Below, piece by piece: positions 1-10,104 of a stretch of 64,000 bases of DNA. Source of the DNA: Ignelater luminosus (taxonomy: Eukaryota > Arthropoda > Insecta > Coleoptera > Elateridae); contig VTPC01003680.1 in NCBI GenBank assembly GCA_011009095.1, forward strand, positions 1-64,000, in the 5' to 3' direction. The translations under genes were made by a program, and so were the position numbers. The first letter of the stretch is position 1. Every line of letters begins with the position of its first letter. The notes beneath the pieces are model-generated. The model was not told where the DNA came from, did not search any database, and worked only from the letters and a program-made list of their open reading frames with translations.

Positions 1-1848
1 TTGTTTATAAATCCTTATTTAAATATAAATAATTTTTTAAAGACTTTCCAATATGCAAGATACAATCAGCAATTCACTCTTAAAATTTTAACTCTTTACC
101 ATTATTAGTTACAAAATTATTCCCAGATTACTGTATCATGCTGTATTGAATGCTCTTAAGACTGCAGAGTTTATCATCGAATTTTACCGTCTCACCATAC
201 TTTCTGACAACTCGAATAACTGAAGAACTAAAAGCATGAAAAAATTCTAAAAGTCATTGCAGCGCTTATTAACTCCTAAATATACAAAAAATGTGTTATT
301 ACATTACATTTTTTAGGTCACTGTACATCCTGCAGCATACCGTTTCCAAGATACAGACTGTCTTAGCCTTAAATATCCGGCAGTGCAGGATGAAAATCAA
401 ATTATTTACAGCAAGTATGCACGTGTCAGCGCAATAACCATACAAAAAAATTTCATTTAGATGTTGCCCGTTGAAAAAACAAATAGTAGGTGATAGTCAA
501 TAATGTAATTAGTAAACTAATTAACTAGACATCTCAACGTAACAACCAAGCAGATTTCTTGTACTCGAGATGTAAAAAAACAAGAATCTTTAATAAAATC
601 GACAGTTTACATCTTGAAAACGGTGTATTTTAGATTACAAGTTCAAATTGAACCAATTTTTTACTGCAAATTACGACAGTATATAAAAATCAAAATACCT
701 ACCTTGCTTATGTTAGAAACTAAAAACAGGTTTACTGAGATTCTGAGGTTGTTAAATTTCTTTGAAATTTCTCAGTACACATTTCTATTGTTCGAGATTG
801 CACGTACTCAGTTTTGCTCATGAGATTTTAAAATAATTGTAATCGTATAACATTACTATTAAACGAATTATTCTGTTAAGAATATGGATATACGAGTATC
901 CTAAATTAAACTGCTGAATTTTACTCATTCAGCTTTTTACGCAGTCTTCTGTGAACTACACAGGCAATAAAGTTTCATACTGAAACACACAACTAAATAA
1001 TAAATTATTGTAGTTTAGTATAAACGGTTCTAACAAAAAATCAATGCCGTGTTCCTATGAAATAAATGTCCTGTTGAAATTGTGCAAATGTAGTAATCTG
1101 CTTTTTTGCATTCAATTCTATTTCCTTAATTAAAGTTAAAGTGTGAATAATTAAACTAATAATTGTTTTGCAAAAGTAATTAAAAGTACGTATTTGCATT
1201 ATATTACATAGTTTTTCTTTTAAAAAGGTATTAAAAGCGTAGCTTTGCAGTTTAATTAAAGTCTAGTGTTCCCATTAAATTTGCTTTAAGGAAAAAATGT
1301 AATATAATGTAGAGTAACAATTTATATCATCATGAAATATTATACATTTTGTAGATACAATGAAGCCTCCCTTTCAAGGTAATTCACTGTTCAAGTAAGC
1401 AACTGCTGCACAAGCATGATACATACAACTGTCCAAGATAGCCTATCAGCACTTCTGGATGTTTATCAGCGTTCTACTCTACAAAAGCCCATTAATCTTT
1501 GTTCTGTATTGTACTACGTCCATTAAGGAAATTGTAATACATAAGGGTGTAACAGAATGTATCAAATGTTTTCCGAGTCCAATTATCTAGCGTATACGTG
1601 TACTATAATCTCAGTACCTTAATAATTTTATGATTGTATTTAAAAATTTTATATTTTGACAGTTTACCTTTCAGATAATTTAAAAATATTCTGTTTAAAA
1701 ATAAAATTTGCGAAAATTAGTAAAGAAACTTTCTACATCAACTAAAATTATTTTTGAAATCTTAGAAGAGTTTTCTAACAGAATCTAGAGCAAAAAGATG
1801 CAAAAAAAGCTCATAATATTTTAAAATTAAATATTGAATTCTGAAATT
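1..1848. other. AT-rich stretch without recognisable gene
   Basis: I see no convincing coding region, RNA gene or element end here. One short open frame on the plus strand at 614-823 has low-complexity, AT-driven composition and no recognisable motif, so I do not call it. The stretch ends where the first copy of the 14-base motif of the next unit begins. Confidence 0.6.
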
Positions 1849-2456
1849 GTCATTTCGGTAACGCGTCCAAATCGTAACTTCAGAAATTAACTGCAATTTT
1901 ATGGACGCAAAGTATAATCTTATCACATTTAAAAATTATTTCTTAATTCTTAATAATATGTGCAATGCTAAATAGCAATTTTATTCGACACCTTTTTAAA
2001 CACTGTTGTAATTGCAACCCGTAACAAGTTGTCTGTACCAGAAAACGTCATTTCGGTAACATACCATTTAAACAAGCTTAGCTTATACATTTTGCCTCGA
2101 GGGGATCTAGTGTCGATGGTCAAAGATCGGCGGTTGTATGTGCGCTCCCGGTAATAATAAAATAATATTTTTAATTTACCGGTGATAATTAAATAATCTG
2201 GCGAGAATCTTCACGTATTCTTTTTACTCGTTAGTCCAGTAACGCATTTTTGTACTAGTTAGTTCGCGTAAATTAAGTATTTACTTACAAAACAATACTG
2301 AACCCAAACATAACCTCAAATTTGTATTAAAATCGCTCAGTAAATATCGGCTATGTGACCAGTTAAACCATTTCGTCATTTCGGTAACATCATTTAGGTA
2401 ACAATTTTACAATTTAAGAAACGTTTCTAGAATGACGTTGATGTTACCGAAATAAT
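1849..2456 (+). repeat. Cluster of the 14-mer upstream of the lysine-rich gene
   Basis: Three exact copies of GTCATTTCGGTAAC start at 1849, 2047 and 2375, spaced 198 and 328 bases apart. A degraded direct copy follows at about 2391 (catttaggtaac), and a shorter inverted copy (gttaccgaaataat) lies at 2443-2456. Chance recurrence of an exact 14-mer within 600 bases is very unlikely. Possible roles are transposase-binding sites or promoter elements of the downstream gene. Confidence 0.8.
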
Positions 2457-4139
2457 AGGTTTACATGGTTTCATAGTTTCTGTGATGGTTTATTTTTTTC
2501 ATATTTTACAAGAAGATGAATCAAAGTAAAATTTTTTGACTGAAAGAAAACCAAACTAGATCGTGAGAAAGCTTACGCAAAACGCAAAAAGGAGAAGAAA
2601 GAGAGACATGAAGCTAAGAGGAAATCTAATTTTAAAATAAAAATCAAGTTATTTAATGAAAATGATAGTAAAGTCTCTACCGAAACTGAAACAGCTACAA
2701 TGTCGGTAGATGTGAACAAGACTAAAAGTGAAGAAAACGAAAGCAAGCACCCTTCAAAATTAAATTTAAGAAAGCGGCGTTTTGGAAAATCATCGGAACA
2801 TTTTGTCCGTAAGGATTTACCGCAGGGTGTTAAAATTATAAATCCTGAAAGACACAAAAGTATAGCTACCTTGGGCAAAAAGAAAACCAGTAGTTGTTTA
2901 AATAGGACAACTAATCAAAAAAATCTAGAGGGATTAGATCGTGCAAAGAGGAAGAAGAAAAGTGTATCCAAAAAGAAAAACAAACATGGCATTCGCCGTG
3001 AAGCAACTAGAAAATGAGAACAAGCATTTAGAGCTACAATGATAGAGGAACAACGAGAAGAAGAAAAAGGAAAAATAGAGAACGCTCAAACGAAATAAAG
3101 AAGAAGGTAGGGTAAAAAATGTAGCATCACTTTCTAAGAAAGAACAAAAAATGCAAAAAAGGAAATGGAAGGAAGCTAGTTTAAAGTATCGAAGAACGAG
3201 AAAAAACTTCTAGAAAATTCTCCCCCAACTACAGATAATAATGTGGATGTCAATATCAATGAGCCTTTTGGACATAATTCGATATTACGAAGTAGCACTA
3301 ATAGCCCTGAATGTGACCAAAATAGCGTTTTGAGCAAGAATTATAATACACAATTAAGTGAAAACTTTAGTTCTTCAAATTCCAATACAACACCAAAATA
3401 AAATAAGAGGAAGAAAAATAGTAAGGCGTGATAAGAGTAGTTGTTATAGAAAATTAAAACAAGCTGAAAACACAATAGCAGATTGAAGAAGAAACTAGAA
3501 TAGCTCAAAAAAAAAGTAGAAAAACGAGACAGACTAATCAAACAAAATCTAAACAATACCTGCATTTTCAATAAGGTCAAACGTAAAAAACTTCTCCAGA
3601 TATGAAAGTGAAGCAAATTACGCAAGGTCGCAATGTTCCTGAAGATATAAAAAAATGTTTGCTTTTTGGTGAGGTTTTATGTGCCCAGTTACAAGATAAC
3701 GTTTAGTGAACAGATGGTGAAAAAATACAAGATGGGCAAACTAAAAATATACTTTTGTACCAAATGCATAGCAAATACTTAAATAATTTAAAGCTTTGTC
3801 AGTATGAAGGAAAAAAGAAGAACAGTGTTAAAATCGAAGGTATTCCAAGATCAATTCAAAATTTTTTAGAAAGAGGTTTGAATTTAAGAACGTGTCCTAG
3901 AGAACGAGATTTTGTAAAGAAAGGAAAAACAAGAAAGCTAAAAAAGCTTTTGTTAGACTCATATAAAAATTTGTACAAAAAATATATTTCTGATAGAGAC
4001 ATTAAAATTTCAGAAACTACATTTCTTAGATACAAACCATTTTGGATAGTACCATCTAAGCAAAAAGATCTAGAAACATGTGCGTGCGTAAAACACGAAA
4101 ATATATCTTTTGTAGTATTAAAATTGTACAAATCTAACT

Positions 4140-4166
4140 TAAGGTTAGTCCCGAAATGCATAGGAG
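4140..4166 (+). repeat. Left terminal inverted repeat of the DD37E element
   Basis: The 27 bases beginning TAAGGTTAGTCCCGAAATGC match the reverse complement of 5424-5450 with three mismatches. The first two bases are the TA target duplication. Confidence 0.88.
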
Positions 4167-5448
4167 AAAATTGAGAAGATTGCTATGGCGACTGTTGATA
4201 TTTCTTTTAATAAATAAACACATGTCAACTCTTTAGTCACCTGTTAGTCAAACAGTGTTAATTAAAGTGACCTGCCAACAATCCTAATGATGAACGAACC
4301 AGCTATTCCAAACTCGGTCATCGAGTTCTATTACAAAGACAGTAAATTTGATCGAAAGGCAACAGTTCAAAAGTTCTCGAAGCTGAATGTGCCCCAGAGC
4401 CGGATTTATCGTGTGATGAATTATGTTGATCATCCTTCGAAGAAGCTCAACAAGCAAAAACCGGGCCGAAAAAAGTCTGTTACGACCCCCGCTTTGACCT
4501 CCAAAGTGGACCGCCTCTTTTTGAAGCAGCCTAACCTGACTGTGCGCGCTGCTACCGAAAAGCTCAAGGTCAGCAAGTCAACCGTAGATCGGATTCGCAA
4601 GGAAATTGGCCTGAAGGGGCGCGAGAGAGCAGAGGTCTCGAGGAACCGTCCAGATGAGCTTCAAGAAGCAAAAAGCAATTGCAGGAAACTTTACCGTCAG
4701 ACCACTATTTCTAGCGGCAACTTTTTGATGGTCATAGATGACGAAACTTATGTCACCTTGGATTCAAGCGAGATGCCTGCAAACCAATTTGCCAGGTCGG
4801 CTAGTCCCTATAAAAGCTAAAATCAGGCAAAAATCAAAGCTTTCAAAAAAGGCTCTCGTTTGGCAGGCTGTTTCACCTGAAGGACACTTGTCTCTAGCTG
4901 TCGTGATGGAATCGAAGAGAGGCGCTATGGATGGCGTGACCTATCGTGATAAAGTCTTGAAACCGGTTTTGATCCCTTGGTTAAAGTCATTAGAAACCGA
5001 CAAAAAAATCTTGTTCTGGCCTGACAAAGCACCTGCTCACTACGCTAAAGATACCACCGATCTTCTGAATCAGCATAAAATCAAGTTCGTGGCAAAAATT
5101 GACAATCCATCAGCAATTCCACAAATCAGACCAATTGAGAGATTTTGGGCTATGGTCAAGGCAGAACTAATCAAGCGTAATCTACATGCAAAAAATCTGG
5201 CTCAATTTCGCAAAAACTGGACCAGGATCAGTAAATTTGTCTGGGAGAGATCTGGTACAGCGCTATTTCAGAACTTCACAAAGAGGCTACTCTTTTCAGC
5301 TCGCGAAGGACCATATGCTGCTATTTTTACTTAATTTGTATTTCAAATCTCAAACATTTTCATTGTTAAAAAGAATTTTTTGATTTTTTTAACCGTTTAA
5401 AAATAAAACCAATTTTTTCAACACTCCTACGCATTTTGGGACAAACCT
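4142..5448 (+). mobile_element. Tc1/mariner-superfamily element with DD37E spacing, nearly complete
   Basis: The element has matching terminal inverted repeats and a TA at both edges (4140-4141 and 5449-5450), about 1.31 kb in all. It carries one transposase gene in two overlapping frames. It sits inside the lysine-rich pseudogene: the host reading frame on the left ends at the TA and resumes in the same frame to the right of the second TA, so the insertion site is placed to the base. The sharp ends, the single frame change in the transposase and the good repeat match suggest it is younger than the gene it interrupts. The 37-residue spacing between second and third catalytic residues fits the ITmD37E group known from insects. 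Confidence 0.88.
4287..5334 (+). pseudogene. DD37E transposase, split by one frameshift
   Basis: The first frame (4287-4820, 177 residues) starts at an ATG 145 bases inside the left repeat. It carries a paired helix-turn-helix-like DNA-binding half, with GRKKSV and KSTVDRIRKEIGL, and enters the catalytic domain at VIDDETYV, whose Asp is the first catalytic residue. The second frame (usable to 5334) continues with KKALVWQAVSPEGH, then FWPDKAPAHYA with the second Asp, and RPIERFWAMVK with the Glu. Exactly 37 residues separate that Asp and Glu. All three catalytic residues are present. The frames meet at about 4790-4810, where one frame change is needed. Otherwise the length, about 345 residues, is normal for the family. 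Transposition would need a source of active enzyme elsewhere. Confidence 0.85.
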
Positions 5449-5450
5449 TA
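5424..5450 (-). repeat. Right terminal inverted repeat of the DD37E element
   Basis: Read on the minus strand it begins TAAGGTTTGTCCCAAAATGC and pairs with 4140-4166. The outer two bases are the second TA. Confidence 0.88.
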
Positions 5451-6263
5451 ATAGGGGTGAAAAATTATCATGATTTGATAGACGATTTAGTTTGTGATAC
5501 TAAAATTACTGACTGCATGTTTAGAAAGTGTGTAGTGTGCAAGGAGCAAGCTTTTAGTTTAAAAGAAGAAATGAAAAAGTATCAAAACGAAAAAATATTG
5601 TATTACCAACGGGAATGTAAAACTGAAAAAAAAACATCAAAGGCGGCATCAGAAAAAATTAGAAAAACAGTAAAGAATGAAAAAACTACTACACTAATCA
5701 AGCTAGTAGAGTTACTCAACCAAGAAACCACTGGGATTTTAAGGCACGTGGTTATCATGAGTCATCTAATGAAGCAATTACAAGACAAAAGGAAAATCTT
5801 CACACCTAGTTCAGGTCGATTTTTCGGAAAACAAATTAGCATCTGAAATACAAGCAATGCATCTCGGAGCTTTCAAAAAGCAAATCTCATTACACACTGA
5901 AATATGTTACTATTGTAAAGATGTTCGGTCTTCTGTTCAAAATTTCTGTTTCTGCTCCGTAAGTGACAACCTGGATCATCAGTCTTACGCTATATAGGCT
6001 TATATAGAAAAGCTGCTTAAAGATATAGCTGCTCAAAAACCAAATATTACAAAACTTCATTTTACTCTGACGGATAAACGTCTCAATATCGAAATATCAA
6101 CTGTTATTTCTTGGTAACAAAAATTTCGACTTATTTCAAGAATATTAAAGAAGTGTCATGGAATTTTAGTAAGAGCGGCCATGGCAAAGACGCAATAGAT
6201 GGTGTTGGTGGAGTACTAAAAAGAACCGCTGATAACTTAGTACTGCGTGTATGTGACATAACA

Positions 6264-7562
6264 TTAGGTGCCAACTTCGTTAATACAACCATCAGAAACA
6301 TACTGCACGGTCTTCACCAATGTGATGTCATTTTTAGAATGCTCAACTACTTTCTTGTAAGACACGATTGGTGTACACAAATAGACAAAATTAGTAGAAC
6401 ATTTGACATCTTCGACTTCCACTGGTACATTACTGGGTAAGCGAGAACACATATCAGCATTTTGTATGCTGGTACCTTTTTTATACCGAATGATGTAATT
6501 GTATGACGACAAAATGACTGACCACCTGAGCAAACGGGACGACGCCATGTGAGGTATCCTTTTACCTTCTGCGAAAATTGACTTCAAGGGTTCATGATCT
6601 GTGTGAATAAAAAAGTGCGTACCTATTAAAAGCTTGTGGAACTTAGTGACTCCAAATATAATACTTAAGGACTCCCTGTGAAGTTGGCTATAATTCCTTT
6701 GGGCGGGAGAGATCGTAGCCAACTCGAATGCAATTGGACAGACAACGCCATCAATTTCATGACTCAACACAGCGCCGACGCCATACAAGCTGCTATCGCA
6801 TGTTAGAATTAACGGCTTTTTTGGATCAAACAAGACCAACAAACATTTTTCTGAAATCACCTCTTTACTTTTCTTAAAAGCTTCTTCACACTGACTCGAC
6901 CAAGACCAAGAAACACCCTTCCTCGGCAACGAATGCAAGCGCTCTAAAATGTCAGGTGACGTGTTTACAAACTTATGATAATAATTAAACAAATCTAAAT
7001 ACGATTTGAGCTCGCTAACATTATTAGGTCTGGGAGTGGCAGCTTACTTACTGACTTTAGACTTTGACGGACGAAGCCCTTCCCTACTCAATTGATAACC
7101 TAAAAATACTAAATCAAGAACAAAAAATTCACTTTTTTCTGGGTTAATTTTAACGTTGTACTCGTTAAGACGAGACAAGACTTTGTGCAACGTTACACTA
7201 CACGATTCGAAATTAACACCTGCGAGTAGAATGTCACCCTGGTAAGCTTTACAATGATCAATACCAGAGAGAATATTATCCATGATAGACTGAGAAATGG
7301 CAGCAGCAGACGACAGACCAAAACAGAGACGATTATACATATACAAACCATTTATAGTATTGACTGTCAACAACGGTTTGCTATCGTCACTAACCTGTAA
7401 TTGAAGATAGGCATTTGTAAGATCAAAACGACAGAAGACTGTACAATTAACAAATTTATTAAAGAATTCATTAATTCTAGGTACTAAGATCACCATAACT
7501 GTAGCAGTAAGATATTGCATGGCTATTTGATGATAAGTTTTAATAAAGTACACTTTAGTCAT
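6264..7562 (-). mobile_element. Ty3/gypsy LTR retrotransposon fossil, pol fragment
   Basis: On the minus strand, 7562-7044 reads as a reverse transcriptase core (FDLTNAYLQLQVSDDSK, LCFGLSSA, FLGYQLSREGLRPSK). 6992-6264 reads as the connection region and RNase H (LILTCDSSLYGVGAVLS, HTDHEPLKSIF, IRYKKGTSIQNADMCSRLP). The order is normal for gypsy pol. No LTRs, protease or integrase are seen, so this is an internal fragment. It looks broken, with a few breaks in what remains. It lies directly against the 3' part of the lysine-rich pseudogene and inside the 14-mer bracket, so it probably inserted into that unit and is younger than it. Confidence 0.85.
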
Positions 7563-7679
7563 ATATCTATGACCTAAGATTAATGTTTGCCTTGTGTCAT
7601 TCTATTGTTTAAATAAGAAAATTTTATTAAACTGATAATAGCATGGCTTTTCCTAATACCCCTATTTTCAGTTTCAGTC

Positions 7680-7693
7680 GTTACCGAAATGAC
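7680..7693 (-). repeat. Inverted exact copy of the 14-mer
   Basis: GTTACCGAAATGAC is the exact reverse complement of the motif clustered at 1849-2388. It lies just beyond the gypsy fossil, on the 3' side of the lysine-rich gene, so the motif brackets the gene in inverted orientation. Confidence 0.8.
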
Positions 7694-9219
7694 TTATTTT
7701 CATTGCTAGTGGCTAAAGTCTTCCATAATTCTTAAACAACATAAAATCCTGCGTTGCTACTTTCACATATCATAATTTAAACATGTAGGAGCACAGAACG
7801 ATATTTAGTTTCAGTAATAAAACTGTTTGCATTTTTGACAATTTTCTTAGTCACATTGACCCATTATGTGAGTTTCATCCATACCGTCAAGAGGTCCACA
7901 GGTAAGTAACTGAATTATTTCTTTAAAGCAACTTCTAAGTAACTTACTTGCTTTTTATTATTTAAAAATGCAGTTAACTGAAAGAAGTTGAGCTAAAATT
8001 CCACACAATAAATTCTGTTACCACAAGGAAGAATTATAGAGAATTTGCACGGCATTTTAAAAGGATTTAGCCCGGGTTAGAAGATATCCTAATCAATACA
8101 AAACTGCCCATAAGAAAATTAAATCCGACCACTAACAAATAAGCCTTTCCATCTAAAACTGTACCAACTATATTGTCAATATAAAACCGGAATCTGTATG
8201 AAGTGTAGTTAAAGACGCTCTTAGAAAATAAAATTCCAAATTTTAGTGTACAAACTGTAAACTGTATCAAAATGCCGTCGACTCAGAATTAAACTGAATC
8301 TAACTAATTCGATTTTCAGGTTAAGCAATGAACGGAAAATTTTTGAATTAATGGGCCGATCTTATAATGAATATTAACTTTATTTAAAATACATTTATAT
8401 TTTTTAAACATAAAAACTGTAGGTACATAACATTTTCTCTACTGTCAACTTGTTGCCTAGTTACATATATATAAGAGAGAAGGGGATACTGTAATATTTG
8501 TTGCCAACTCCAAACTAAAAAATACAACAAAAATTAAAAAATTATTTTTATAATACGTAAGATATTTTCGTTAGTAATTTGTTAATTTATCTTTTCTTTA
8601 TCTTGCAATGACACCTTTTAAAGTAATTGAATTATTCCATTTGAGAAATAAATTAAGTAATTAACTATGACAATAGTGCAGCAACAACGAGATTGACGGA
8701 ATGCAAATGTTGATGCAAAAGCGCATTTGGTACTAGAGAAACAAGTTAATTTAATTAAACAGCAAATGAGACAATAGCAGAACCGTAATGAAATTTACAA
8801 AATGAAATTAAATGAAATTCAACACAAATGCAGAGATTAAAAGTATAATTGTCTGTAAAGTACGATAATAACAGGACTAATGTAGGTGGATCTCATAATC
8901 AAAATGTTTTATTAAATAAAACTTGAAAATAAATATTTGACAGTAAAGTTTCCTAAAACTCAGTGAAGTACTTTTTTCTCTAATTTTCGTGTTTTGGTTA
9001 AAACTCACTAGCAAATGTTTCAAACCGATTGCTTATACAGTTTGTCCCCGGATTGAGTTTACAAGACGAAAAACTTTTTTATTATTGATCTTAGAACAAA
9101 ATGTCACTCTTGATAAAATTTTTGGCATGTTTCAAATTATATTACCAATAATGGTAATACGTTACCAACAATAATGAAGAAAATTTAAAAAACGCATTGT
9201 TTTAGTATAAAAAAACGAC
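7694..9219. other. AT-rich stretch, no supported gene
   Basis: No convincing coding region. Around 8700-8800 the plus strand can be read as a short Gln/Leu-rich coiled-coil-like piece, too short and interrupted to assign. A 61-codon open frame at 8989-9174 has no motif I recognise. Confidence 0.5.
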
Positions 9220-9650
9220 TGAGCTGCAATCCATTTGGTACCTTTAAGTGTAGGGTTATGTTTGAGTTGGGTTTGTTTTACTAGTCCTTATCTTTTCTTT
9301 CCACAATTTCCTATCTTGTGCCAGTTTCTTGTTTTCGTTCCATTTTATTCCTCTTCTTTCCAACGCCTCTCGCACTTGTTCTGCCCATCCTTTACGTGGT
9401 TTTGCTCTTATATTCTTCTCTGGTGTCTTGGCTTTGTAAATCCTCTTGCCTTCCGCTTCGTCCATTCTAAGTAGGCTGTCTTTCTTTAATTATTTTTCCG
9501 ATAGTTGTAACTTTTAATTTCGATGTGACCGTTTCGTTTTTGATTTTATCTTTTTCTTGTTGTTCCTTCGAATTTCCTCAGAAATCTCATCTCTGTGGCT
9601 GTAATTTTACTCTTTGTTTTGCTTGCTAACACGTAGAGTGCCACTATTAA
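9220..9650 (-). mobile_element. RTE-type LINE, 3' piece (right part at 12606-15585)
   Basis: On the minus strand about 9640-9235 reads as the C-terminal end of an endonuclease/reverse-transcriptase polyprotein: SHRDEISEE, then the typical tail with AKPRKGWAEQVREALERRG and KLAQDRKLWKE. This continues the protein that breaks off at about 12606, where ESWT marks the step just before. The two pieces are therefore one LINE copy split by the piggyBac-like insertion. The tail runs into an A-rich end near 9220 (plus-strand T/A mix), as expected for a LINE 3' end. Confidence 0.8.
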
Positions 9651-9837
9651 AGTTAAACCAAATTATCCATAGTGGCCACATCATATTCTTTACAGTTTAT
9701 TGTACTTTTTTACTTTTATAATGATTTATGTAAACATTTTTGTATTTTGGATTTTCGTAGAGCTGAAATTACTATTTCTTTGTTGGACAACATTTGTCCC
9801 CCATGGCCACAATAACTCAAAATTTCCCCAGGGGCCG

Positions 9838-10012
9838 TGCTGTCCGGCAATGACGATTAGTTCTACGCATGCGCTTAGTACGTTTGCGTGTTCAAATTTT
9901 GCAGCGTGTGGTTAAGAAAGGTCTAAACAAATGCTGTGCGGCAATGACTGTTAGTACTACGCATGCGCTTAGTACGTTCGCGTGTTCAAATTTGCAGCGA
10001 TCGGTTAAGAAG
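9838..10012 (+). repeat. Two tandem about 81-bp direct repeats in the piggyBac 5' region
   Basis: Unit one (9838-9919) and unit two (9932-10012) both run from tgctgt.cggcaatgac through acgcatgcgcttagtacgt to ggttaagaa, about 90% identical by eye. Each contains the palindrome gcatgc. They lie directly before the transposase start at 10105, where subterminal transposase-binding repeats or promoter elements would be expected. Confidence 0.85.
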
Positions 10013-10104
10013 TGCCCAAATTAATATCAAGTCATTACATAATAGTCATAGTGTTGTGGTTCAGCGTTTTGTTATAAAGTTGTGAAAACCAAATTAGATA
10101 CAAC

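Larger units (their letters stand above)
2540..6265 (+). pseudogene. Decayed lysine-rich multi-copy insect gene of unknown function
   Basis: I recognise a protein family present in many copies in insect genomes, with no function I can name. The order fits: a Lys/Arg-rich, partly coiled-coil N-terminus (about 2560-3010 and 3060-3600), a block ending in FGEVL near 3668, a block with FLRYKPFWIV and CACVKHENI (about 4018-4110), a Cys-containing block CMFRKCVVCKEQAF (about 5515-5555), a block with DFSEN and SEIQAMHLGAFKKQISLHT (about 5818-5905), then SDG (about 6070) and WNFSKSGHGKDAIDGVGG (about 6160-6216). The acidic blocks late in the protein resemble an RNase-H-like nuclease core, but that is inference. 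It is broken by several stops and frame changes, by a DNA transposon at 4140-5450, and on the 3' side by a gypsy fossil. The start codon is not clear, and the C-terminus after about 6265 is not seen. Confidence 0.7.
1849..7693 (+). mobile_element. Candidate undescribed transposon-like unit bracketed by a repeated 14-mer
   Basis: The 14-mer GTCATTTCGGTAAC occurs exactly at 1849-1862, 2047-2060 and 2375-2388 on the plus strand, and as its exact reverse complement at 7680-7693. A shorter inverted copy lies at 2443-2456 and a degraded direct copy near 2391-2402. The decayed lysine-rich gene lies between the two sides. Several transposase families bind short repeats arranged direct on one side and inverted on the other, just inside the element ends. 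Subtracting the inserted Tc1/mariner element and gypsy fossil leaves about 3.2 kb, a plausible size for an autonomous DNA transposon. Seen: motif copies and orientation. Inferred: that they are subterminal repeats. I could not find true terminal inverted repeats or a target duplication, so the ends are only the outermost motif copies. Confidence 0.4.

Noticed and set aside
614-823. 69-codon open frame on the plus strand
   Set aside because: AT-driven composition, no motif, no neighbour that supports it. Open frames of this length are expected by chance here.
3341-3625. 94-codon open frame on the minus strand, Phe/Leu-rich
   Set aside because: It is the antisense shadow of the Lys/Glu-rich coding strand of the decayed gene. 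Hydrophobic repeats are what the complement of lysine codons gives.
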